Part shown: positions 23,560-36,097 of the stretch, one piece after another
Layout: every line of letters begins with the position of its first letter
Position numbering within the stretch: the first letter of the stretch is position 1
Assembly: GCF_025766255.1 (NCBI RefSeq)
Contig: NW_026516707.1
Location: forward strand, 1-64,000
Direction of reading: 5' to 3'
Origin: Zychaea mexicana
Taxonomy: Eukaryota; Mucoromycota; Mucoromycetes; Mucorales; Lichtheimiaceae
DNA: 64,000 nucleotides
Notes under the pieces: generated by a model
Database searches by the model: none
What the model was told of the DNA's origin: nothing
What the model saw: the letters and a program-made list of their open reading frames with translations, nothing else
Made by a program: the position numbers and the translations under genes

Positions 23560-24769
23560 TGTTTATGTTGTTTTTGTTGCGCTTCAGACGACATTTAGCA
23601 GCTTACAGGTTTTCTCTCCAGTGTATACAGTATAGTATAATAGTGACCCTCGTTACTGCTGCTATTTACTAGTTTATTTACCCGCTGCTCGCACATTGTT
23701 GTTCCCTTTTCCCACAGAATCGTCGTGAGCAAACGAAGACGAGTATTTTCAGTAGACACCATTTGCACAATAGAGTATTGAAAGCTATTATGAATACCAC
23801 TACAAATGTCAAAGTCGAAACTCCAAAAGTGCCGCATTTTGTACAGTTTCCGCACACAGCTATCAAGAATGAAACAAAAGGATCTGCCGCTTAACATAAA
23901 ATTGCACATTAACAGCATCTTAACAAACGCAATTGCTATACTTGTGTAGAAGAAAGAAGCAAGTTCTATCCTATTGTCATTAACAGCGAGCAAAGCCAAG
24001 AAAAACCAAACACAACCTTCCGCCTCTGCAATAATCAAGTTCTCCAAGCCCTGGACGAGATAAACATCAAGTGAAGCATGATTTACTTACTCAACTTCCA
24101 AGCACCCTTCAAATTTGCTTAACATGTCTATGGTGATAAGTACAATGAAAGGTAAGAATAAAGTGGACGCATAATTGGGAGAAAAGGTTGGTAAGACTTT
24201 TTACTAAAAGGATCTACGAGACCGCTGCAAGTAGCAGTAGTATTAGCAATGGCAACACCAGGATCTATCGAGATGATGATACTGACGCTAATAAATACAG
24301 CGCATCCCTCCACATTCACCCAAAGACCATCAAGCACTAACCGCTTTCATCTTTTCAGTGAATTCGACGTTTCGCAAAACTTTTGTTATCTTAAAGAGAT
24401 GTCAATTCCAGGCAACTGTATGCTTTCATGGAAAGCAACGTCCATCATATCTTGTATGGTCCCCATTTGTTTTGTGAACATATTGTATCCAAATGATTCC
24501 TAACCGTTTTATTTCTTTAACTAATTATATATTTTAATCGTCCATTCGATGATGAACATGCGCGTATATCATACATGATGATTCACATATCTACTATAGC
24601 TGTTGAAGTAGCTAAATATCAATTCAGTTTTACCATAACACTGCTTAAAGCTTTACGAAAAATGAGTGCAATACACCCTTGAATAAGGCAGAGTTACACT
24701 CCATGAAAAGAAATGGCACGGACAAATCAAGGAGCACCATGGTCGCGTCAGAGGATAGAATCAAACAGA
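23560..24769. other. intergenic, nothing firmly recognised
   Basis: Short open stretches occur on the minus strand (for example 23595-24047) with hydrophobic patches but no domain match or splice logic. The first ~200 nt is the likely promoter of the transposase-derived gene. Confidence 0.4.
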
Positions 24770-25341
24770 TATGACCTTCTTGACAAACTGTGTAGTTTTT
24801 GATGAAACGTCATTTCAGACGTCAGTCAGAAAGGACCTTGTGCTGTTCCTACTGCATCGTAACAAGAGCGAAAATTACATCAATATTGGATGCTGTGTCT
24901 GCTTCAAGATTAATCAAAGTCAGTGTGAAAATACCTAAACGCCTATCAAGGAGAAAATGGCTAGTCAAGAATCTGAAGTTCTGAGCATTGGATCGGTGTA
25001 CCGTCACTATATCGGTTTATTGGGAAAAAATGCTGGATCAGATCGATAAGTATATTTACAATGAAAGGATGTTAAATGTTCTATGTAATGCTCCTATACA
25101 CGCATCCAACGATATTGTTAAACAAATTGATTGCCGTGGATACCGACGCGTGTATCTTCCTCCATACTTACCTGAGCTTGATCCATTAGAGCAGTTCTTG
25201 TCCGTTACAAAAAGCAAGATCAAATGGTTATCGACGAGAATTCCTGAAGCTCGTAGCGATGTACAGCCTACTGACTCCGTGCGTTTTGTTACACATTCGT
25301 ACAATTGCTTAAGTAAGTGTCGTAGAAGAGAAGAGTCGTAA
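24770..25341 (+). pseudogene. degenerate IS630/Tc1-like transposase, catalytic half
   Basis: The plus strand shows, through several frame breaks, CVVFDETSFQT (first catalytic Asp-Glu, about 24788-24820), then KITSILDAVSASRLIKVSVK, then CNAPIHASNDIVKQI (normally DNAPIH, so the second Asp is now Cys) and YLPPYLPELDPLEQFLS carrying the third Glu. The final part at 24988-25341 is open for about 117 codons. This is a different copy from the transposase-derived gene upstream and is closer to active family members at the motif level. Frame breaks plus the lost second Asp make it inactive. Confidence 0.8.
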
Positions 25342-25716
25342 AATCCGGTGCAGCGACAGCTTTAAATAGATACAGTAGGTGAGCAACATAGGTAAGCATT
25401 GATTTCTTTATCTCTTACTATAGCTCACTTCTCATAACAAAATGATCTTCAAGCGTGGTGGTTTGTTAGACGCAATAGTTGTCCTAGAAATAACCACATT
25501 TATTTTCAGCAATGCGACATAGAGACATTTGCATATTATCATAGAAAAACCTAATACTAGTAATTTATTATTGTGGACATGCGATATACGTGACATATAT
25601 TTTAGCTGCAAGCGACGTTCATAGGCTTGCAGCATTAATTTTCATTGGGTGCGACATTAAAATGGAGATACTGCAAAGCTGACTTTTCTTGGAGCAACAG
25701 CTTCCTATTGTCAAAT
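25342..25716. promoter_or_regulatory. upstream region of the kaptin gene
   Basis: No coding content is recognised between the transposase remnant and the kaptin start. Confidence 0.35.
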
Positions 25717-28113
25717 ATGAACGATCCCGAGATATTAAGCACAGACGACGAATTGTTCCGCGAAACACATTACGCACGCTACGGTTTTGAGAGAACGTAA
25801 ATTCACCACAATAATAGGAAGTGAATTGTAAATGGTTTTCAGCATTTCTCATTCGATTTGTATTTCTCTGTTGAAAGGAACATTTATGGCTTAACGGTGC
25901 TGGATTCACGACAAGCAACGTGTCTCGAGCGCCAACCTGAATTTCCCTCTCACCGATTCAACACTTTTTCTATACGAGATCAAAAAATAGAAGACTCACC
26001 TGCGAGTAATAGTGCCCGTCAAGAACCACGTAAAGTATTCCTTTCTAGTTTACTACTATGAAATTCAGAAAAGGAGGAACGACAGGCATATCTCATAAAC
26101 CAACCTCTATAATTGTGACATTCATGCATATGCAATCCAAACAATATAACAGTGAAAAATCCAGTACGGCATTTATTATCGGCTTCCGCATCCGAGATTG
26201 TCGCGTTTATATCGCGCGATGGATACTGGAACTCGTTGAATATTGCTTTAGGGTTGGAACCAGGCAAGAGTGAAATAATCTCTATGGATGCTGCTGAAGT
26301 TAAAGAGAAGATTTATCTCGCGATTGCCGTTGCTGAGGTATATAATGATTTTCTACGAGTATATTGTATGCAGTTCTAATACTTGAATTCGTAATGGGAT
26401 ACCCACTTTCTGACGTATATTTAAGAAAAAAGCCAATGACGAGTTTCAATACACTTTACGTATATTCGAAGGATCTGCGCCTTTTCTGGAACAAACGCTA
26501 TTAAGCATTAAAGGTAACATTTACTTAATCTTTAATTATTGGAGCTGTGATCCTTACATTTACGTATATGTAGATACCAGCCAAATAATTTCAATACCCA
26601 GCGCACCTATGCAAATAAGCCATATCCAGTAAGAGCAAGATGATGAATGAAAGAAGTATGGTAAAAGAAGTAGGTCAGCTCTATTTTGCTAATTCGACTT
26701 GTTGTCACTATTGTAGAAAAGATAACCACGAGCTACTGTTTTTAATGACAGCAATGGATGGGCATGTTCACACTTACGCGCAACATAATGGACAATTTGT
26801 AGAATCTTCTGATTTAGCAGCACAATTTCCAGTCTTAGGCGAAATTAACGATCGTCGTATCCGGTAGGTACACCCTTTCCCTTTTTGTTTGTTTGCGGGA
26901 AAAGTACATATTTGTTTTGCCTCTAATATTGAACTTTTGTGAATCGCAAATATTACATTTATGTGCAGGATTTTGTATATGCATATATATGATCAACCCA
27001 ATGGTGAAAGGGTGATATGTGCGGGTGGTCAGGACGGAGATATCATTCTAGCGTTTTACGATAATGGTAATTACGATGAATATAAAGAAATAGCTAAAAT
27101 AAGGCAAGACACATGATACAATTGGGCTAATTGAAAACGCAATAAACTGGCTGCGATTTATATAGATGGCAATGAAGTCAATAGTTATAGTACACGCATC
27201 TTTAGTCCGATCACATCCGTGCTGATATTTCAACCTCGGGTATCGAAAAAAGGTAATGATGAAAAAGTTTTTATGAGTATGTACTAGCTGATAATATACT
27301 GATGTATGGATGTATTTAGTAAACGAAGATGATGTACTGCACCTTATCGTGACGTGTGCAATTGAACTTGCTATTGTCTACAAGTAAGAAAAAATAAAGT
27401 GGTCATGATCTCACATGTTATTGGGTAGGGATTGGCAGGGAAAAGTGTACAGCTTACATCGACAGCTATCTAAATGTAACTACGTGTTGTGTAGATGTAT
27501 CAAGAGGAACGGTCTAGCGAAAAGCCGTGTATTACCCCAATCCGATCACTACGATAGTGTATTATGTTCGCATGTGATGGATGTAGACTGGGATGGAGAG
27601 CACGAGATCCTTATAGGCACGTATGGTCGTCAAGTGCTCATTTACAAACAAGGTAAAGGAAAACTGTGCTCAAAATATATCAGTAGCAAGCTTGATCTAA
27701 AAAATGGACATCGCTTACATAATATGGCTCTCAATGCTAGTGGCAGGAACACAAGATTACAATATACTATGGCGGCGTCAATTCGCTTATCCAATATATC
27801 GAATATCGCACCTTGATTTAAATCGTGATGGTCTGGATGAACTTATCGTTACAACAATGTATGGTGTCCATGTTCTGCAGGTATGAAGCAAAATAAGAAG
27901 TACTATTGCTAGGTCATCGATACTGTGCAAGCATGGCAACTAACAAATTTTTGGCATTTCTCTATTAATAAATAGCCAAACATGAAGAAGGCGCGTGTAC
28001 GTTTGCTCGAAGTATTGCAACATGTGGATGCAAGAAAACGCCACATGTATGAGCTGATGCTGGAATGGAAACATCAGAAGGAGTTAGAAAAGGCAATCAT
28101 TTTCGAGTCATGA
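25717..28113 (+). CDS. KPTN: kaptin-like protein (KICSTOR complex subunit homologue)
   Basis: In animals kaptin is part of KICSTOR, which holds GATOR1 on the lysosome and restrains TORC1 when nutrients are low. Exon 1 (25717-25796) joins at 25878 to give FERTNIYGL, the conserved N-terminal motif. The next ~370 nt hold exon(s) I could not resolve. After that exons are 26252-26337, 26426-26513, 26574-26628, 26717-26863, 26969-27066, 27166-27252, 27320-27383, 27429-27652, 27741-27880 and 27976-28113, all in phase. Key matches are SEIISMD, FLMTAMDGHVHTY, ILYMHIYDQPNGER, SDHYDSVLCSHVMDVDWDGE with ILIGTYGRQVLIYK, and LDLNRDGLDELIV followed by GVHVLQ. The last exon is a basic helical tail. The FG-GAP/propeller-like acidic loops (DVDWDGE, DLNRDGLDE) are typical. 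Identification is strong in the C-terminal half. Confidence 0.85.
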
Positions 28114-31100
28114 AATAAATCGTGTACCTTATTTGCGTTTAAAAGCTAATAGCATACCAAATAACTTTGTGCTCAAGAAGTGGCCAGTGCTGGGATCCTG
28201 CTCTGCCGTCTTAGTAGTACAACACAAGGTGTATCTCTTATAGCTCCGGTTCACTTGCTTGATTCTGGCTGTATCTGTACACAGTAATCGAAATATCCCT
28301 CAACGCTTTCACTGGCTGATATTGATGGTTTTAAGAGATGATATTTGAAAAGCGAAGATATCAAATTACCCGAACTCTGTTGCTGAATATACATTGTCAT
28401 TATTGGATTGTACTTCTTGGTTTTATTTAGTACCTGAGGCGGTCTACGGAATATCCACGGAACGTCCAAGGTATACCGGTTTCCAAAACGCAGGTATGTG
28501 TAGCTTCGCGAAAGATACAATATAGAGTACTACTGCAATAATTCTTAGAATTATTTCGATGTTATAAGCAACTCTATAGAAAGTGGCAGAGACTAAAGCC
28601 CAGCAATTAAAACACACAAGCAACATATGATATAGTAAGTTAACGCTATGATCAGCTTCTCGTTTGGTAGTAGTTCCCTATTCTATAACTATCAGATATG
28701 ATACTCAAAAGCGTTGAACTTCATGGGTATTGAAGTTACCGTAATGCTCCATATTTGAGTACTATGTTAGAACGCCAATTTCGATGATACTAAATCCTTT
28801 GCAAAAAGTGAGGGTTAACGAATTCGGATGTTTCAGGTATGGGGACCAATTTTGCTAAGCACAACATCCGGAAGAGCTTAGTCATGTAGAACTTGAATCC
28901 AACGGACAGTGAAATAAAAGCATCACCAATCGTGCGACCAGAGCACAGAGATGCATGTAACGATCCGCCTCGATTCACAGTAATTGTACAGGATGCTTTC
29001 AATGAACTGCACGGGTGATTATTCAACTTCGCAGTCAAATTATGTATATTTTGTATTATAAAGAACTCCTCTAGAATATCAACGGCGCCTATCATCAATA
29101 GCAATCCTGTACGCTGCAGCGGCAAGTCACACATTAAACTTTGCTTTTATGCAGGTGTACATAGGTGTTTCACAAAAAGCGTGGGGTAACGGAAATATGT
29201 TTATTCGTATTCCGAGCAAGGACTCGGAAACTTGCTACTGTACAATGATATGCTTCTGCGTACGATACACCAATTACGTTGAATGTTCGGGACCACTACT
29301 ACGCTTCCTATCAACGTCGCTAGTATGACTGAGAGTACTAGCACTAGTACTGTAAATAATGGTATGTACATTGTCGTTAAGATTAACGAGAGCTGCTTGT
29401 CTATATGTTACTACACGTTGGTACAAATATCTTACTTTAGAGCGCTTATCTTTACGGAATACTGTATTGGACTGGTTTTAATGCTACCACTTTGTTAGAT
29501 CTGTTTTATCGTGCTTTATCGAAAGATAAGCGAGCGTATTCTTTTTCTTTATTCGTTACGCTGAAACTTCTGTTTGTAAATCGCCCAAACATTTTTCTGT
29601 GGACTAGATTACAAAGCAGTACTTCCGTCTAAATATACCAATGATAATCATGGTTGTCCATTATGCATGTAGTAACAATATACTCTGTTCAGATGCAAGA
29701 AAAGAGTTTAATATATTATCGTGCTGAGCATAATCCCGCTGTTGTATGACCTGTCTCCACTGCCTCCATCATCACGCCACTTTCTAGGCAAACAATTTGT
29801 TCAAAGTCGCTGCCGGATTTTACAAGGTATCTTACTGATCTATTTATGTTTACAAGTTGGCGTATGTGCATATATTACCTTATGTTACAGAATGAGTACG
29901 ACGTACATATTGAAGCAACACGGCAGAGTTCTACTTTGAGGAAGTCAATCCTACACTATGTATACCGTAAGAATAATTGGTGGTCAAACAAAACACAACG
30001 GGAGGCGGAACGTACTTTGCTTTGCATTTACTAACTGTCAACAATCTAGAGGAATGATTAAAATTACAACATTGCTCTCATTTGACCCTGTTTATGCATG
30101 TATTAACATAATCAATGTAGTTCTCGGTTTTTTAGTGCTCCTCAATTTGACATAACCGTAGTTTTGAGGTCTACTATTGTAAACAATTGACGTGTATCAA
30201 ATCAAGATTAAATACTGTGGGCGTCACCATGGACATGGTATAATAGAGTCGAAGTTTATAGAGTATACATATCGAAATATCAAACCCGGAGCTATCGATA
30301 GGCGACCGGGTACATTCAGAAGATACCATATATATGATTTTAATAAATTGATTGCTTAGATTAGCAATAGTATAGCGAGAGTAGCTCTTCGTTGAGTAGC
30401 ATTACGAATGCCACGCTGTCAAGGCATATGATGCGTACTAGCGACATGATTCAATGTCTTGCATACTTCACCGACGTAAGGAACCAGCTATATGAATACA
30501 CCAAATCCTATAAGATAAATAGTGCTATTATAACTCTTGTTCTAATTGTATGTATTAATTGACAACTGCACACTGTGACGTGTATCGTTTCCTTCCCCTC
30601 TCCTTCCCACATTAAAATCTAACTGAGATTTCTGAAAGAAAAAAAAAGCAACCCAGGTTAGATTGTTAAGTGTGTATACACCCTATCACTGATCCCAAAA
30701 ATACATATCACGAAGGGTGGGAAACAGTGAAATCAAGGAAGCTGCCGGGGCAGAACGAAATTCACCTTTTTTGGGTTAGCTTTTAGAAATACACTAGAGA
30801 AAAAGGTGGACAGCAGATAGAAGCAGACCTAGCAGGAGCAACGACTAGCACGTATTCGATTTTGGATTCCCGTTACACCTTTTTATTCATAAGCACCTAT
30901 GAGAATAACATGATGCTGTTAAACAAGAGGCAGGATTTGTCATTGACTCGCTTTCTCTTTTATAGTCGGAAATACTATGACTACAGCTTGGAAATAAAGA
31001 AATTGACCGGATCAAGAATATGTAGTTCTTGTTAAGGAAAATACATTTCAATTGCATGAAGACAGACACAATGTGTTCACGTATTTTATTACGCAAAAAA

Positions 31101-31825
31101 GACATTGGAGCATTTCGAAGCTACAGGAGCGATACTCCTCATTGTAAAAGCACTACAGTAATCTTATAATACGCACTGGTGTATTTTTCTTTATCTTGCT
31201 TTGATACGTACACTAATCGGCGTCAGTTTTTTGGTACACAAAGTTTCCTTTCGGCCTCCCCCGCGCCTTTTGTTATGTGATTTATAAGGTCTCGGAAGTG
31301 CGACAACAGAGAAAAACTTTATTTTCAGGTGCCTGTTAGTAAAGCCGGGCCTGAGAAACGGCTGATGCAACCGATAAAAGTTTGTATGATGTTTTTAATT
31401 GTAAAGCAGTGTTGTGTTTTTGTTGATAGTTTATAGAATTGATCCACTATCTTGTTCCATACGGGTATTATCTTTTTTGTTCGCTCCGAGGACAAAAGCA
31501 GTATATATCGCTGTTTAGGGCTGTGCACGGTTCTCAGCATATCGTTTATCTCATAAAAAGGATTTGTGTGAAAAATTCATTGGGTTTGTGTGTAGAAAGT
31601 GGCAACAAGAGGGGCTCTATTATCCATTTCGGGTAAAGTTTGAGAAACACTCTTATTCCTTCTTTTGGAGCTTTTTTTTCTTTTGCAACACACACACTGC
31701 ATGCAAATCTCTGATCTCGTGTCACCAATACTAGGCGGATTGTATAAAGCGTGACCACATTGGTTTTCATTTCTTGTTATTCTACTTTCTTTTACGCTCA
31801 CAAGCATATTACACTTTCTCTATCC
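28114..31825. other. 3.7-kb AT-rich region without a recognised gene
   Basis: There are short frames with hydrophobic content on the minus strand (28251-28626 and 28790-29134) and on the plus strand (29283-29498 and 29721-30034). None has a start-to-stop structure, splice pattern or domain I can name. They could be decayed membrane-protein genes or chance. The last ~200 nt before 31826 serve the JEN1 gene. No terminal repeats or polymerase fragments were found. Confidence 0.4.
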
Positions 31826-34800
31826 ATGTCGAGGGACCAGCAAGACGTTGAGGCGGCCACTGCGGCTGCTACCGAGGCCTATACCTCCTCTGCTTTCCAG
31901 CAGCAGTTAGCAACAGGGGCTGAGACACAACAGCATCAAGCCCAGCAGGTGGACGACAGTTCCAACGTGGTGGCTGTACCAGCTACGGGAAAACGCTCCG
32001 GCAAGCTAAAACACCATTTCAAGGAGATCTTCGGCACGATTATCGTGAAGCCAGAAGGCAGACCACCGAGCATGTGGAAGATTCTGATATCTCTAAACAA
32101 CACGCAACGGCTCACGTTTACTGCTGGTACGATGATATCATCTAGCGTGATGCTTTGCTGATAGCCATTACCCATTAATCATCTCAAACTGACTGGTTGT
32201 CACGGTATATAGCTTTCCTTGGTTGGTTATGCGATGCTTACGATTTTTTCTGCGTCTCGTTGGCCGCTACATATATCGGTAAAGAAAACTGGGAAAGCTT
32301 TATTTGATTTCAAGCTCAACGTAATGCATGGAATGTATTGCTAAAAATTGTTATTCAGCCGAAGACTTTGGTGTGGAAGTATCCGCCGTTACCTGTAAGT
32401 TTCTTGCTGTGGGGTGGAAATTTAAGACACTCGCCTAAAACTAATATGTGTTTTCTCTATACAGCTGCTATTACAACTACTCTTGTAAGCTTTAAACTTG
32501 ATGTGTTCTTGGTGTTGGAGTTGATTTCACAATGATTGAGTGAGGTGCATGCGCTTGCGTAAAAAAAATTCTTATATACGAATGTTTATATCCTTTTCTT
32601 CCCTTATAGATGCTGAGATCGATCGGAGCTTTGTTGTTCGGGTAAGTAGACAGAGAAACTAGACAATCTGCCGTTATTTATATGTTGACATGACAATACT
32701 TTGTCTTTTTCCTTTAGTATGGCTGCAGATAAGTGGGGACGACGATGGCCTTTGATGATTGATATCGTCTTGTTCTCCATAATCAACATGGCAAGCGGCT
32801 TTGCTCCAAACCTGGAGACATTTATTGGTTTGAGAGGTAAGTACTGCACAACAATGAAGTTACTAGATGACTGTCGTCTGATAAGAGCTGTTGACATTAA
32901 CGACGATGGACTGACGATGGTTCTATTTTTAAGCTGTGTTTGGTATTGCTATGGGTGGTGAATGGGTAAATAATTCCGTTCCGCATGTTATGATGGCGGT
33001 AAACATGTATATTGATCTGTTGCATATCATCCATGATCTAAAATGTAGGGTCTAGGTGCTAGTTTGGCTTTGGAGTCTCTACCAGTTGAAGCCAGAGGAT
33101 TATTCTCTGGTATATATCAAGAAGGTAAAAAGGATTCTCTTAACTGCAAGGATGTGGATGAGAGAAAGGTTGAATTTTTCTTTCCATATACAATGTTTAT
33201 TCACGTATGTATGATGCGAATCTTTTGGTACAAAAAAAGGTTATGCAGCTGGTTACTTGGTGGCGACGTTAGTTAACTATGCAGTACAGAGCACTGGTTC
33301 ATCGTGGCGCATCATGTTCTGGGCCGGTGCAGCCTTTGCCTTGCTCGCAGTTGCTATTCGATTCGTTGTGCCTGAATCCGAAACCTTTGAAAAGACTCAA
33401 GAGGCTCGTAAGCTCATGTCTCGCTCGTTCTTTAAGGATATTTGGATCATGATTAAGAGTCATTACCTCCGCGTTATCTACATGGTCATTCTGATGGCCT
33501 TTTTCAATGTAAGTTTATTATTGCTATGATATTTGGAATATGGCGAGCAACTCCGAGCAAGATGATGATAAAATGAGACACGGAATAGAAGATGATTTGT
33601 TTGTAAATTTTTTATGATGGACAATAATAATATCATCAGTTCTTCTCCCATGGTTCGCAAGATTTGTATCCAACCTTTTTGCTCAAACAGCTCAACTACA
33701 CGACCGCGGATCAAACAATAACTAGCGTAGTCTACAATATTGGTGCCATTGTAAGTATTATTCTTTTTTTGTTGTTATCAGTAGTTTATGGCGAGTTTAC
33801 TAAAATCTGTCTTGCTATCTGTAGGTCGGAGGTAAAATAACCAGGCCCGTGTGCTGTTCATGGTTGCACATTCACTATTCTTACTCAATATTCTTGAAAA
33901 GGTACCATCATCGGCTTTTACTCAAACTATTTCGGAAGAAAGATCTCAATTATGGTATCCTGCGTGTTTGTTGGTGCTTTTATCCCGCTCTGGATTTACG
34001 GCGGGAATCCTGCATTGATAAGACTCGGTTCATTCATCCTGCAGTTCTTTGTTCAGGTATACAAGTTATCTAGACTATCTATAAACTTACACTACTGATC
34101 CCTGAAACTAGTCCTTCGTTACCTCTTTCATTGCTGACTCGATTTTTTGTTACTTTCACTATCTGTAGGGTGCATGGGGTATGTACAGTATAACTTATTT
34201 TTATCTTTTGACAAAAGTTAATTTGTTTGTCTGCAGCAAGATGCAGCAAAAACAGTAACTGTGAACTCATCATGCATTAACCCCAGGTGTTGTCCCTGCA
34301 CATTTAAATGAACTTGCACCTCCTGCATTTAGAGGTCTCATGCCAGGTAATATAGCCTCCTGCTCTTTCTACTCTCTAAAAACCCCAGTGTATAGAAATG
34401 TGAAAAGCCGTACTCATTGCAAAAACTATTGTGCCCATCCTCTCCTTATTCCAGGTCTGGCTTATCAGCTCGGTAATCTAGTAAGTTTCTTCGGAAAGCA
34501 AAAACTTTAAAACAAGCTCTTAGTAGAGAGAGCTTAGGTTGTACTTACCGTGTCGTCATTATCATTATCATTATCATCCTAAATAGATCAGTGCAGCATC
34601 AAGTCAAATCCAGGCCACAATCGGTGAGAAATACCCACTTCGAAACGACGATGGCAGTCTGCTTATCCGAGAAGGCGAGCCTGTTCCAAATTATGGTTTA
34701 ACCCAAGCTATTTTTATGGGCTGCGTCGCGGGTTGTCTCTTAATTTGCAGTATGTCCTCTTTGTTCTTGTTAGCCAATTACATGATGTTCTATAGATACT

Positions 34801-35041
34801 TACTATACTTTTCCTTTGAATCAATTTAGCCATGGTTGGCAAGGAAGAGCGCAACAAAGACTTTATGGACAATCTTCTTGAAGACGAGCATGGTAATGCT
34901 ATCGGTGCCAACGACATTGATGATTATCGTATGGAGCACGGTGAAGCCTCTAGTGAACGTATCAAAAATGACAAGGCCATTCAAGAAAAGGTGCATGTTG
35001 AACATGCCGAGCAAATCCAGAGTCAGCAACAAGAAAAATAA
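31826..35041 (+). CDS. JEN1: JEN1-type monocarboxylate/proton symporter (MFS, SHS family)
   Basis: This is a plasma-membrane importer of lactate/pyruvate-type carboxylates. Seventeen exons in consistent phase give 564 residues: 31826-32126, 32213-32278, 32359-32394, 32465-32484, 32610-32641, 32718-32836, 32934-32965, 33049-33124, 33240-33508, 33640-33750, 33825-33831, 33902-34056, 34169-34178, 34287-34346, 34455-34480, 34587-34749 and 34830-35041. A hydrophilic N-terminus precedes TM1 (LGWLCDAYDFFCVSL, the family's 'D-A-F-D-F-F' region). Then come MLRSIGALLFG, the MFS loop MAADKWGRRWPLM, LRAVFGIAMGGEWGLGASLA, a second GRR/FGRK loop, VVPAHLNELAP and a charged C-terminal tail. Exons of 20, 7 and 10 nt are needed to keep the frame. 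A decayed tandem copy lies 1 kb downstream. In yeasts JEN1 is glucose-repressed; no such site is demonstrated here. Confidence 0.92.
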
Positions 35042-36097
35042 CCTGCTTGTATTTTTATACTTATTATTGACTACCTTTTTCCTTGTATTCACTTTTGTAT
35101 TTTTTCAGTATATATCCCACAAATCATAAAATGTTTTCACCTGCCACTTCACCCCACAGGTATCATTTACATATAACGACAGAACCTTTTTTATTTATAT
35201 TGGATTATATAACATATGTAAAGAATAGAGGAGCTAGCCTTCTTACCGTATTCTTCACGCACTGTAACAAACTGGGTACTTATCAGCTGTTTTCTATATC
35301 AAGGCAACGACAGACACGGTCAGAACAGTAAAAACAAAGTCGCCGATGCCAATTTGCACTCCCTATTATGCTATTAATGCAAACCAGTAATAGTTCACTT
35401 TGTCAAGGTGAAATTTATAATTGTCACCCGAAAGGTCAAAGAGGGAAATAGAGGGAGGAATTCCATATGCCTTCGTTAGCCTTTCCAACTGTATCAACTG
35501 TGCCAACTGTATATTACTGAGTATTACTATGATAGTGTGATCTTGTTGGAAATAAAGAAAGGTTCGACGATTAATACAATAGATATCATACTTTCTAGCT
35601 TTGATCGTTATGCGGATCTACACATCGACAAAATAAGTATATTTTACTTGTGTCGATATGACTAGAGGAGAATTTACTACCATAACGGCCTCAAGATTTA
35701 AAAGCGTTTTTCTAAAAAGAGTTTGATGATACCATTTACACTTAAGCGCGGTATGATATAGCTGATCCTAAATTTTACCGAGAATAGACAAGCATTCGTG
35801 ATACAATGCTACAAGTGTACCATGACCTCAAACTTTGCAATGTCGCATCCAATTGCTTTTTTATTTCGTGTGTGAATTATCTAAAGTAAAACGGGCCTAT
35901 AGCTTTCCCATATCGTGTCATCGTAAAAGCTATCCCTAGTTGGATCCAGGTAAAAGGGTTATCAATTGTTCGAAACTCTTAGGCATTACTGCGAGGATAG
36001 CAAATCTAGCGAACTGTACGAGATTATATAACGAGTGGGTAACGTTTGTATGCTTCATCTGCTTTTTCTCTATCCTGCACGTGCAGCATCCAACGCG
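35042..36097. other. spacer between the transporter gene and its pseudogene
   Basis: This holds the 3' flank of the JEN1 gene, then AT-rich sequence with no recognised feature. Confidence 0.4.
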
